Source: DATAOG01 sp963798075
Lineage (GTDB): Bacteria > Pseudomonadota > Alphaproteobacteria > Geminicoccales > Geminicoccaceae
DNA: 64,000 nucleotides
Assembly (NCBI GenBank): GCA_963798075.1
Contig: CAWCRU010000018.1
Coordinates: forward strand, 62,001 to 126,000
Direction of reading: 5' to 3'
Below are positions 55,113 through 63,275 of this stretch, piece after piece; position 1 is the stretch's first letter; every line of letters begins with the position of its first letter. The translations under genes were made by a program, and so were the position numbers. Under the pieces are notes generated by a model that was given only the letters and a program-made list of their open reading frames with translations, searched no databases and was not told the DNA's origin.

Positions 55113-55350
55113 GCGTTAGTCCGAACAGAACCGCCGGGGATAGCCCGAGCTTCTCATCCGCGACGTGCCGAATGAGATAAGGCCCACGACCGAATCGCCT
55201 GACAGCCTCGTCAGCGGCGGCTTCGAACGTGTCGAACGTGCCGACGATACTCGCACCCCTAATCAGGACGAATTTACCCCGGTGCTCCCGTTCGAGCCGT
55301 TCGCGTTCTCGGTCGTAAACGGCAATCTCCTTCTCTAGAGGCTTGCTCAT
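55099..55350 (-). CDS. DUF5678 domain small protein
   Basis: 83 residues. REHRGKFVLIRGASIVGTFDT followed by ADEAVRRFGRGPYLIRHV is the DUF5678 pattern (a beta-hairpin and helix). The first 20 residues are a charged helix (KEIAVYDRERERLE). It is the upstream member of a two-gene unit with the retropepsin, overlapping it by 14 bases. The pair recurs as a unit in bacterial genomes as far as I recall, and a toxin-antitoxin-like or regulatory-protease role could be considered, but this is not established. Confidence 0.78.
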   Translation of the reverse strand: MSKPLEKEIAVYDRERERLEREHRGKFVLIRGASIVGTFDTFEAAADEAVRRFGRGPYLIRHVADEKLGLSPAVLFGLTHAYP

Positions 55351-55526
55351 TTTCGCTATCTCCCCGGCTGCCGGTGGACCTTGGAGGCCGGATTCTGGAG
55401 GGTCAACGCCACCAATCTATCAACGGTCCCACTTCTACCGCTGTTCCCCGCGCGGGTCCTATGGCATATAATCCTATTCCCGGCATGCCGGGCAGCTCGG
55501 CCGGGTCCTGCGCCGGCTGGAGCGGA

Positions 55527-56300
55527 TCACCGGGCCGCTTTCCGCCTGGACGCCGCGATCTGGCGCCCGGCCGCCTGCTGCACCAGCCGCTCGGCGGCGT
55601 CCGCGGCCGGCAGCTGGGTGATCGCGACCAGCGTCCGCAACGCCTCGCGGCCGAGGCGCCCGGGATCCAGCTCGAGCATCGAGACGGCGCAGCCATAGCG
55701 GAGCGCGATCGCCGCCGGCGCCCGCCGGGCAGCCTGCCGGCAGAGCCGGAGGCCTTCGGCCTCGCTCGCGCCATAGAGCTCGGCTGCGAGCACCGCCGAG
55801 CCCTGCCGGACCAGCTGCAGGTGCCAGATGCCGAGCAGGCCGTCCGGCCAGGGATCGTCCGGCGCCAGCGCGCGCGCCCGGTCGAGCAGGTCGCGGCCCT
55901 CGTGGGCATAGCCCTCGAGGTGCGCGGTGATGGGTCCCGCAAGCTCCGCAACCTGGCCGAGCGCGAGCGCGAGCTGGACGTAGGCGGGCTCGTAGCCGGG
56001 ATCGAGGGCCAGCGCCTGGCGCGCATCCGAGGCGGCATGCTCCAGCAGCGCCGACTGGTCCGCTGCGGCCGCGAGATAGAGGGCCTCGACCAGGGTCGCG
56101 CGGGCGGCGAGCGTCAGGCCCTCGGCGCCCCCGACCGAGCGCGCGAGGCTGGCGGCCGCGCCCATCTCGCCCCGTTCGTAGAGCGCCTGCGCGGTTGCCA
56201 GATCCGCCGCGCGGGCGCCCTGCCCGAGCAGCAGGGCCAGGAGCAGGCCGAGCGCCGGCACGCGCCCGGCCGCGAGGCCAAGGTCAGGTCCCCAGCGCAT
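55527..56300 (-). CDS. Exported TPR-like repeat protein
   Basis: 257 residues. A hydrophobic signal (LGLLLALLLGQGARA, cleavage near 32) precedes helical repeats such as LATAQALYERGEMGAAASLAR, ASDARQALALDPGYEPAYVQLALALG and RDLLDRARALAPDDPWPDGLLGIW, the TPR pattern. No catalytic residues. It overlaps the FAD oxidoreductase gene by 17 bases and is therefore co-transcribed with it. Such proteins mediate protein contacts in the periplasm. Confidence 0.8.
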   Translation of the reverse strand: MRWGPDLGLAAGRVPALGLLLALLLGQGARAADLATAQALYERGEMGAAASLARSVGGAEGLTLAARATLVEALYLAAAADQSALLEHAASDARQALALDPGYEPAYVQLALALGQVAELAGPITAHLEGYAHEGRDLLDRARALAPDDPWPDGLLGIWHLQLVRQGSAVLAAELYGASEAEGLRLCRQAARRAPAAIALRYGCAVSMLELDPGRLGREALRTLVAITQLPAADAAERLVQQAAGRQIAASRRKAAR

Positions 56301-57390
56301 CAGGGGGCAGCGGCGGCAACCGCGCCGGATCGAAGGCGGCCAGATCCACGGCCCGCGCCGCCCCGTCGAGGATGAGCTCGGCCACGGCCTCGCCGGTCGC
56401 GGGCGCGTTCAGCATCCCCCAGACGCTGTGGCCGGTCGCGACATAGGCGCCCTCGACCCCGGCCACCGGCCCGATCAGGGGCAGCCCGTCCAGGGTCACC
56501 GGCCGGTAGCAGGCCTGCGCTGCCAGGATCTCGGCCTCGCCGAGGGCCGGGGCGAAGCTCGCGGTCATCGCCCGCAGGCGCTCCAGAGCGCCCTGCTCGG
56601 GCTCGACCGCGGCCGGATCGACGGGCAGCGGCGCCGTGCTCGAGAGGCCGCAGACGTAGGTCGTGCCATCCGGGCGCGGAAAGACCTCGGGCGCCTCGGC
56701 GCTGCCGTCCTCGCCCTCGTAGTCGACGAACAGGGCGTGCGCCGAGATCGGCTGGCGGCTGCGCAGGATCAGGCTGTGGCCCTTCAGCCCATAGACCGCC
56801 GGCAGCGGCAGCCAGCGCGCCGCCAGCACCGACCACGGGCCCATGGCCACGACCACCGCATCGCCAGGGACCGCCTGGCCGTCGACCAGGACGCCGGTGA
56901 CGCGGCCGTCGCCGGACGCGCGCACGAGACCGGTCACGCTCCCGATCCGGAGCCTGGCACCGCGCTCGATCGCCGCCGCCAGCATGGCGCGCGTGAAGGC
57001 GGCGGGGTCGATCTGCGCCGTGGTCGCCCGGCTGCCGAGCCGCTGCCGGAGCCGCGCCCCGCGCGCGACCCAGTCTGGCAGGCCGGCCGGGTCAAAGGCG
57101 CCCGGACGGTGGCGCGCGCCCGCCGCGATGCTCAGGGTCTCGAGCCGGCGATAGCCCCAGGAGCGGCCCAATGTCTGCGCGAGTTCGGCATGCAGCTCGA
57201 AGCTCCGCCGCGCCAGCGGCGCCAGCGCCGAGCCGTCGCACCAGTCGAGCGCCAGAAACCCGCCCGACTTGCCGGAGGCGGCGCCGGCGACCGCCGTCCG
57301 CTCGATGACCACCGCCTCGACCTGCCGCAAACTCAGGAAATAGGCGATCGAGGCGCCGATCACGCCGCCGCCGCAGATCAAAACCCGCAT
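56284..57390 (-). CDS. FAD-dependent oxidoreductase of the DAO (D-amino acid oxidase) family
   Basis: 368 residues from ATG 57390, eight bases after AAGGAG. The N-terminal Rossmann motif is VLICGGGVIGASIAYFLS, then FLALDWCDGSAL. The C-terminal FAD-binding motif GAYVATGHSVWGMLNAPATGE is near 328. The substrate region contains CYRPVTLDGLPLIGPV. Enzymes of this type oxidise amino acids, sarcosine, glycine or related amines in the cytoplasm or at the membrane. No partner subunit is apparent. DoxX lies 50 bases upstream on the same strand and may be co-transcribed. Confidence 0.88.
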   Translation of the reverse strand: MRVLICGGGVIGASIAYFLSLRQVEAVVIERTAVAGAASGKSGGFLALDWCDGSALAPLARRSFELHAELAQTLGRSWGYRRLETLSIAAGARHRPGAFDPAGLPDWVARGARLRQRLGSRATTAQIDPAAFTRAMLAAAIERGARLRIGSVTGLVRASGDGRVTGVLVDGQAVPGDAVVVAMGPWSVLAARWLPLPAVYGLKGHSLILRSRQPISAHALFVDYEGEDGSAEAPEVFPRPDGTTYVCGLSSTAPLPVDPAAVEPEQGALERLRAMTASFAPALGEAEILAAQACYRPVTLDGLPLIGPVAGVEGAYVATGHSVWGMLNAPATGEAVAELILDGAARAVDLAAFDPARLPPLPPDALGT

Positions 57391-57440
57391 CGGATCAGCT
57401 CCTTCCGGAGCGGCTCGGGCAGCGCCCGGCCGGGGGTCGG

Positions 57441-57848
57441 TCAGCCGGAGCGGGCCTCGGCGCGCATGGCATCGATGCTCCAGGCGCCGGCCCCGGCCAC
57501 GCACAGGTACAAGAACAGAAAACAGAACAGGATCGCGGCATCGCCGCCGTTGAGCGCGGGGAAGAAGCTCTTGGGGGCATGGCCGAGGAAGTAGGCGAAC
57601 GCCATCTCGCCGGCGAGCAGGAAGGCGACCGGCCGCGTGAACAGGCCGATCAGGATCAAGAGGCCGCCGAACAGCTCGAGCACGCCCGCGAGGCCGAGCA
57701 GCGAGACCAGCGGCGGGCCTTCGCCGCCGGGCGGCGGCGGAAAGCCGAGCAGCTTCTGGCAGCCATGCTCGATGAACAACAGCGCCGTCATGATGCGCAG
57801 CACCGCCAGCATGCGCGGCGCCCAGATACCGTCAGCAGCGACATTCAC
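57441..57848 (-). CDS. DoxX family membrane protein
   Basis: 135 residues. Four hydrophobic helices are visible: MLAVLRIMTALLFIEHGCQKL, the LLGLAGVLELFGGLLILIGLF stretch, RPVAFLLAGEMAFAYFLGH, and AAILFCFLFLYLCVAGAGAWS. The EHGxQK sequence after the first helix is the DoxX family mark. The family is associated with quinone or thiol redox functions, and it could work with the FAD oxidoreductase downstream. That link is by position only. Standard length. Confidence 0.88.
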   Translation of the reverse strand: MNVAADGIWAPRMLAVLRIMTALLFIEHGCQKLLGFPPPPGGEGPPLVSLLGLAGVLELFGGLLILIGLFTRPVAFLLAGEMAFAYFLGHAPKSFFPALNGGDAAILFCFLFLYLCVAGAGAWSIDAMRAEARSG

Positions 57849-57971
57849 GTGCGATTCCTCCGGTTGGTCGCAACCGATGTGCCTGCCTTACCGGACGTTG
57901 ACAAGGGCACGCCCGGCGACGCCGCGCGGCCAGCCAGCGCGAAGCATCAATGGCACGCTGATGGCACGCCC

Positions 57972-57991
57972 ATGCGTCACTTCTGACGCAT
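57972..57991. repeat. Hairpin repeat unit ATGCGTCA-CTTC-TGACGCAT
   Basis: Perfect 8-base inverted repeat with a four-base loop. The 14-mer ATGCGTCACTTCTG at 57972-57985 occurs again at 58208-58221. The octamer ATGCGTCA occurs also at 58186-58193. Confidence 0.7.
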
Positions 57992-58207
57992 CCGGTCAAC
58001 CTGTTGATCAAGCATAGGCTTTTGGATTTTGACCAAAAAATGGGCAGCGGGCGCGCCTCGCGGCGCGGCGGTCAAATTCGGCCGATTTCCGCCATTTCGG
58101 ACCGACTCCAGCGACATCAGCGTTGCATCAACCCGCCTCCATCCCCATCTCGACTTCCGGACCGATGCCGCGAATCCAGAAAATCATGCGTCACTCAAGA
58201 TCAGTCG

Positions 58208-58221
58208 ATGCGTCACTTCTG
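58208..58221. repeat. Second copy of ATGCGTCACTTCTG
   Basis: Exact 14-base match to 57972-57985, 236 bases away in the same orientation. Here the right arm is degenerate: after CTTC it reads TGCGTCAT rather than TGACGCAT. Confidence 0.7.
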
Positions 58222-58344
58222 CGTCATTCGCCGAACAATCGCAATCTATCGTCGACCGAATACGGCAGCCTTATCTTTCGGACAGACCGGAAAAAGGCAC
58301 CTGGACGGTCGATGCCGGAGCGTTGTTCAGCCTCATGGAGGACC

Positions 58345-58370
58345 AGTCTGGGGTGGTAGGAGACCAGACT
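58345..58370 (+). terminator. Terminator-like hairpin AGTCTGG/CCAGACT with T-run
   Basis: AGTCTGG (58345-58351) pairs with CCAGACT (58364-58370), followed by TTTCTT. It has the form of a rho-independent terminator on the plus strand, although no plus-strand gene ends just before it. It could be part of a lost element. Confidence 0.4.
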
Positions 58371-58574
58371 TTTCTTAGGCTCGTCTTGCCCACCGGAATC
58401 GCGAACGGGCGGCTGGCCGGCGGCAATTGCCGGCCCGGTTGATCCGGATTGATGCGCGAGGGCGCCCAAACGCCTGCGGCTTGCGGGGCTGGCAGCGGCA
58501 GCGCAGGATGCTAAGCTCGCGCGCTTGTGAGCGCCGGCGTGCTCGTTGGACAACCCCGAACGGAGGCAGGGCCC

Positions 58575-60221
58575 GTGCGCTTCGCCCGCCATCCCGAGAC
58601 CAGCCCCTACCAGCAGAACCTCGACCGGAACCCGGCCAACTATGCGCCGCTGACCCCGATCAGCTTCCTGGAACGGGCGGCCGACGTCTACCCCGACCGG
58701 ACCGCGGTGATCCACGGGCGCTGGCGGGCCGACTATGCCCTGCTGCGGCAGCGCTGCCGCCGGCTCGCCTCGGCGCTCGCGGGCCGCGGCGTCCGGCCGG
58801 GCGACACGGTCGCCTTGATGCTGCCGAACGTGCCGGCCATGCTCGATGCGCACTACGGCATCCCGATGGCGGGGGCGGTGATCAATGCGCTCAACGTCCG
58901 TCTCGAGGCCGAGACCATCGCCTACATCCTCGACCACGGCGAGGCCAGGGTTCTGCTGACCGACCCCGAATACGCGGCCGTGATCAAGGAGGCGCTGGCC
59001 CTCGCCGAGCGGCGGCCCCTGGTCGTGGACGTCATCGAGGCCGAGTTCGAGGTCGCGGGAGAACGATTGGGCGAGCTCACCTACGAGGAGCTGCTCAGCG
59101 AGGGCGATCCGGCCTTCGAGCCCGCCTATCCCGCCGACGAATGGCAGGCGATCGCCCTCGGCTACACCTCGGGCACGACCGGCCGCCCCAAAGGCGTCGT
59201 GACCCACCATCGCGGCGCCTATCTGAACGCGATCGGCGACATCCTGGTCTGGGAGATGGGCCTGAACCCGGTCTATCTCTGGACGCTGCCGATGTTCCAT
59301 TGCAATGGCTGGTGCTTCCCCTGGGCGGTGGCCTTGCAGGGCGGGACCCAGGTCTGCCTGCGCCGGGTCGAGCCCGCGGCGATCTATGCCGCGATCGCGG
59401 AGCATCGGGTGACCCATCTGTGCGGCGCGCCGGTGGTCATGGGCATGATCATCAATGCCCCGCCCGAGCAGCGGCGCGCCTTCGGGCACCGGGTCAACAT
59501 GATGACCGCGGCCTCGGCGCCGCCGGCCGCCGTGCTGCAGGCGATGGCCGGGCTCAACATCAAGGTCACTCACGCCTACGGCCTGACCGAGGTCTACGGC
59601 CCCGCGACCGTCTGCGCCTGGCAGGGCGCATGGGATGCGCTGCCCGCACAGGAGCAGGCGAGGTTGCAGGCCCGCCAGGGGGTGCGCTATCCGGTGCTCG
59701 AAGGCCTCACGGTCATGGACCCCGCGACCATGCAGGCGGTGGCAGCCGACGGCCAGACGATCGGCGAGGTCATGATGCGCGGCCACGACGTCATGAAGGG
59801 CTACCTCAAGAACCCCGAGGCGACAGAGGCGGCGTTCGCCGGCGGCTGGTTCCACACGGGCGATCTCGGCGTGCTCCACGCCGACGGCTACATCGAGATC
59901 AAGGATCGCTCCAAGGACATCATCATCTCCGGCGGCGAGAATATTTCCTCAATCGAAATCGAAGGAGCACTGTATCGGCATCCGGCAGTACTTGAAGCGG
60001 CCGTAGTCGCGCGCCCAGACGATAGGTGGGGTGAGACACCTTGCGCCTTCGTTGTTGTCAAGCAAGGCATGAATGCTTCGGAGCAGGAGCTGATCGACCA
60101 TTGCCGCTCGGTGCTCGCTCACTTCAAATGCCCGCGGACGGTGATCTTCGCCGAGCTGCCCAAGACCTCGACGGGGAAGGTCCAAAAGAATCTCTTGCGC
60201 GAGCGCGCGCAGGCGCTGTGA
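58575..60221 (+). CDS. Acyl-CoA synthetase (medium/long-chain, AlkK-like)
   Basis: 548 residues from GTG 58575, eight bases after GGAGG; a GTG at 58527 would add 16 residues. The AMP-binding motif YTSGTTGRPKGVV is near 193, LPMFHCNGWCFPWAV near 235 is typical of the AlkK group, HAYGLTEVYGPATV is near 330, and FHTGDLGVLHADGYIEIKDRSKD near 425 with the catalytic Lys in KTSTGKVQKNLLR at the end. The enzyme activates fatty acids to acyl-CoA. The stretch 59938-60090 has clearly poorer codon bias and lower G+C while keeping the family sequence, which suggests a recombined segment. It is a single gene. Confidence 0.93.
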   Translation: MRFARHPETSPYQQNLDRNPANYAPLTPISFLERAADVYPDRTAVIHGRWRADYALLRQRCRRLASALAGRGVRPGDTVALMLPNVPAMLDAHYGIPMAGAVINALNVRLEAETIAYILDHGEARVLLTDPEYAAVIKEALALAERRPLVVDVIEAEFEVAGERLGELTYEELLSEGDPAFEPAYPADEWQAIALGYTSGTTGRPKGVVTHHRGAYLNAIGDILVWEMGLNPVYLWTLPMFHCNGWCFPWAVALQGGTQVCLRRVEPAAIYAAIAEHRVTHLCGAPVVMGMIINAPPEQRRAFGHRVNMMTAASAPPAAVLQAMAGLNIKVTHAYGLTEVYGPATVCAWQGAWDALPAQEQARLQARQGVRYPVLEGLTVMDPATMQAVAADGQTIGEVMMRGHDVMKGYLKNPEATEAAFAGGWFHTGDLGVLHADGYIEIKDRSKDIIISGGENISSIEIEGALYRHPAVLEAAVVARPDDRWGETPCAFVVVKQGMNASEQELIDHCRSVLAHFKCPRTVIFAELPKTSTGKVQKNLLRERAQAL

Positions 60222-60274
60222 GCTCCTGGGCGATCACGATCGGGCGCGAAAGCCGGATCCGCTTGCGGCCGGTC

Positions 60275-60463
60275 TCAGTGCTCGCGGACGACCTCCCAGG
60301 CGGGGTTGCGGACGCCGCGTGGCCAGCGCAGCCGGTATTCGGCGCCGTCGTCGAACCAGACGCGGAACACGAACCGCTCGGCCGACCACACGCCCTGCTC
60401 CTGGCCGTGCTCGCGCTCCAGCTGGGCGATCAGGGATCGCAAACTCGCATGACTGAGCGACAT
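60275..60463 (-). CDS. Small hypothetical protein
   Basis: 62 residues starting MSLSHASLRSLIAQLER. The remainder includes FVFRVWFDDGAEYRLRWPRG, a possible small beta-sheet with charged residues, and no cysteine. A GAGG precedes the ATG by about five bases, and codon bias is normal. It lies on the minus strand below the acyl-CoA synthetase. Function unknown. Confidence 0.5.
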   Translation of the reverse strand: MSLSHASLRSLIAQLEREHGQEQGVWSAERFVFRVWFDDGAEYRLRWPRGVRNPAWEVVREH

Positions 60464-60593
60464 GGCATCCTCGCACCCGGCGGCGGCGCGGTCCGCTCAG
60501 CGGCGGACCCAAGGCCATAGTCGCTCGATTCGGGTCAGCACGCAGCCGGCGGCGGCAGCATCAGGGTAAGTAATTCGTAAAGAAGTCGCGGCC

Positions 60594-60908
60594 TCAGGGT
60601 CGTGGCGAGCCCGCCAGCAGCGCCGCGGCGATCGCCGCCCATTCCTCCGGCAAAGGCGCGGCGCAGACCGGCTGGCGGGCGCGCCGGTACCAATAGCCGG
60701 CATTGGCGAGATCGCCCTCGACCCGGTGCAGGTAGGCGTGCACCCAGGCGCCGGCCGCGTCGTCCTGAGCCTGGGCCAGGCGATGGGCGGCCGGCCAGTC
60801 GCCGTTGGCCTCGTGCCACAGGGCCCCGAGCGCCGGGCCCAGCCCGGCGGGCGGCGCGGCCAAGCGGAGCGACTGGCGGAAGGCCTCGAGGGTCATCGGC
60901 GACGACAT
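60594..60908 (-). CDS. Conserved hypothetical protein
   Basis: 104 residues. The helical pattern ALGALWHEANGDWPAAHRLAQ and GAWVHAYLHRVEGDLANAGYW, ending YWYRRARQPVCAAPLPEEW, matches a small conserved alphaproteobacterial and gammaproteobacterial family of unknown role with a TPR-like look. No signal peptide. Codon use is normal. It stands alone before the pseudoprotease gene. Confidence 0.75.
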   Translation of the reverse strand: MSSPMTLEAFRQSLRLAAPPAGLGPALGALWHEANGDWPAAHRLAQAQDDAAGAWVHAYLHRVEGDLANAGYWYRRARQPVCAAPLPEEWAAIAAALLAGSPRP

Positions 60909-61019
60909 GGCGTGGTCACCACAGGACTGGTCCTTGGCGAAGGTGCACGGGTCCGCATGTCCGCCCTAGCACCAAACCGCCGGCCTGACGAGCACGCGCG
61001 CACCCGAGACCTCAGAAAT

Positions 61020-62953
61020 TCAGGGTAGCTTCGAGAGGGCGCCTCCGGCGCCGTACAGGAAGTCGAGCGCGTCGCGCGCGGGCACCGTGCCGAGCGACCC
61101 CTCGGTCGCTCCGGCGGCGGTGCCGGTGCCGACCCCGACCACCCGGTCGCCGAGAAACCACGGCAGGCCTTCGCTCTCGACGGGCGGCGAGCCCACGTCG
61201 ACCTGCGCGAGGCCCGCTGCCCCGCCGATGAGGACCGACGTCGCGCCGGCACTGCGATAGCGGCCCGGCGTCAGGACCGCGCCCGCGTTCTCGGCCAGCG
61301 CGATCGCCTCGACCGGACGACCGGCCGCGACCGGAGGGCCATCGTACAACGCGACCGGCGGCCCGGGTCGCGCCACCTGAACCAGGGCCAGATTGCGCGC
61401 CCGGTCGGCACGCGCGACGAGCCCGAGCACGCGCGCGCCATCGGCGGTGGCGATATCGACGACCGAGCTGCCTTCGACCAGCTGCGCCGTGGTCAGGACC
61501 AGATCGGAGCGGACGTAGACGCCGCTACCGGCGCGAGCGCCGGCATTGACGCGAACCACGCTCGCGGTGCGCGGGTCGCCGCCAGACGTCACCGCCGGGC
61601 CCGCCGCCGGTGCAAGCTCAAGGTCGCCGGCCGCCCGCGGAGCGCCTTCGTCAAGGCCACGGTCGAAGTCGGGGCTGGCCGGTCGGCCGGCGCGCCTCGA
61701 CCGGAGCCGCGGCAGCGCGCCCGGCGCCGTGCCGCCGTCATCTGCGAACCGCATGACGAGCCGCCGGTCGGCGCCGACCGGCCGGGCGAGCGGCCCATCG
61801 CCCGCGGCGGCCGTGAGAAGGCTGTCCGGGCGACCCGGAGGAAAGTCGTCGAGATCTGCGAGAGCGGGCCCCGGCGGCGGGCCGACCGGTCCGCTCGGCC
61901 CCGCCTCCGAAGCGGGCGGTGCGGCCTCGAGTTGGTCGATCGCGGCAGTCATGGTGTCGGTCGCCGGTGCCGGGCCGGCCTCGCGCAAGGCGGTGACGAT
62001 CGCCGACAGCTGGAGTTGCGGCGGCTCGCGCTGCCAGCGCTCGAAGTCATGTCGGGTCACGCTCGCCGCGTTGAGCTTCTCATAGTCTCGATCGCGCGGA
62101 TCCAGACCGTCCAGGATCTCGAACTGGCGCCGCTCGCGCCGGTGCAGCTGCGCCCGCCACAGGCGCCGGTTTGCCCGGTCGACCAGCGCGACCGGAATCG
62201 TCGCCTCCTTGCCGGCCAGGAAGGTCTGTCGCTCGAACTGATAGGGCCGGTATACGGGCTGATTGAGCGAGCGCGGGGTCGCCGCCAGCGCGGTCGTCGC
62301 CTGGTCGAGCTCGCGTTCGCGGCTGCCCTGGCTGAAGCCCGAGATGATGCCGCCGACCAGCAGCCCGACCAGATCGAGGAGCGGATCGCCGACGGTCAGG
62401 ATGCCCGGCGTCTTCTCCTTGGTGGCGCGCTCGGCCTGGCGGACGCGGACCTGGGCAGCATCATACTCCGGATTGCGCTCGCTCTGGACCCCGCTCTCGT
62501 AGAGCGAGCGCACGGTCTCGCGGCTGATCAGGCGCTGGCCGACCCGCTGATCCCGAGCCGCCTCCACCAGGAGCAGGCAGGGCGGGTCGAGGTTCGCGGG
62601 ATCGGTCCGCTCATGGATCTCGAGCGGCAAATCGGCAGTCACGGCCACGCTCGGCGCTGCCAGCCAGTCGACCTGGTCGGCACGCCCCGGCAGGACGACC
62701 GCGATCGGCGGCCGCTCGTCGGCCCGCCAATGGCCGGCCTGCGTCGCTTGCGGCCAGGAGCCCGAGCTTGGCCCGACAATCCGGCGCCGCCGCCCAGTCG
62801 ATTTTCGGCCACGTCTCGCTCGAGGGCGCCTCGGCCGCGGCGGCGGGTGCAGCCGGCGGCGGCGGCTTCGGGCTCCAAGACCGTTGTCTGGCAAGCCGTG
62901 AGAAGCCCAACCAGCCAGACGCCGACCAGCCCGAGCGGAGCGCTCTTCATCAT
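61020..62953 (-). CDS. Lipoprotein with a degenerate trypsin-like domain, frame broken twice by one extra base
   Basis: The ATG 62953 frame gives a lipoprotein signal (GLVGVWLVGLLTACQ, Cys near 21). A +1 shift in the CCGCCGCCG run near 62840-62868 and another near 62738-62752 are needed to read PSSETWPKIDW and then AGHWRADERPPIAVV into the main frame. The middle part has LTVGDPLLDLVGLLVGGIIS, a hydrophobic segment. At the C-terminus (about 470-640) lies a chymotrypsin-like domain with GSGVYVRSDLVLTTAQLV, RARNLALVQV and QVDVGSPPVESEGLPW. In active S1C proteases these read TNAHVV, D-LALL and GNSGGPL; His, Asp and Ser are all replaced. It is most likely an outer-membrane-anchored binding protein. 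Confidence 0.72.
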
Positions 62954-63275
62954 GGTTCGAGCCTCTCCGGCCCGGTCAACCGATCGTGAGCCATTTCTCC
63001 TGTAGATTAATATATCATCATCAGTAATTCAACCTAATGAAAAGGAGCCCGCCAGGGGATGCCCCCGTGGGCGGCGTCGCGGCCATGCGAGCGGTCGATC
63101 AGAGCGTCCGCGCCGACGGCGCGGCATCCCGGCAACGGACGGGGAAAGTCCGATGTTTGCGCCGGGCCGGGCCCCACCGGATAGCTGACGTGTCTGCCGC
63201 GGCCGCGCCCCGGGCTTGCGCGCGGTGCTTGCCGTCGGCGCCCGGTGGCCCGGACAAGGGTCACGGGCGGGAAGT
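62954..63275. other. Intergenic region between the pseudoprotease gene and glmM
   Basis: 322 bases. 63000-63040 is sharply A+T-rich (ATTAATATATCATCATC) and may hold the promoter of the pseudoprotease gene. The rest is G+C-rich with a stem GCCCGCC (63047-63053) and GGGCGGC (63069-63075). A frame at 63037-63285 has no family resemblance. A structured RNA is possible, but I could not match it to tmRNA, SRP RNA or RNase P. Confidence 0.35.

Larger units (their letters stand above)
57849..58574. other. Large intergenic region with repeats and A+T-richer stretch
   Basis: 726 bases between divergent genes (DoxX and the acyl-CoA synthetase). No frame shows normal codon use; the longest (58029-58442) has a random-looking composition. 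Part of it is A+T-richer than its surroundings. It contains the motif ATGCGTCA three times, a hairpin at 57972-57991 and a terminator-like hairpin at 58345-58370. It may be the remnant of a lost element or a complex control region. Confidence 0.45.

Noticed and set aside
58029..58442. Possible 137-residue gene in the large gap
   Set aside because: Amino-acid composition and codon use look random, no ribosome site is seen and no family pattern.
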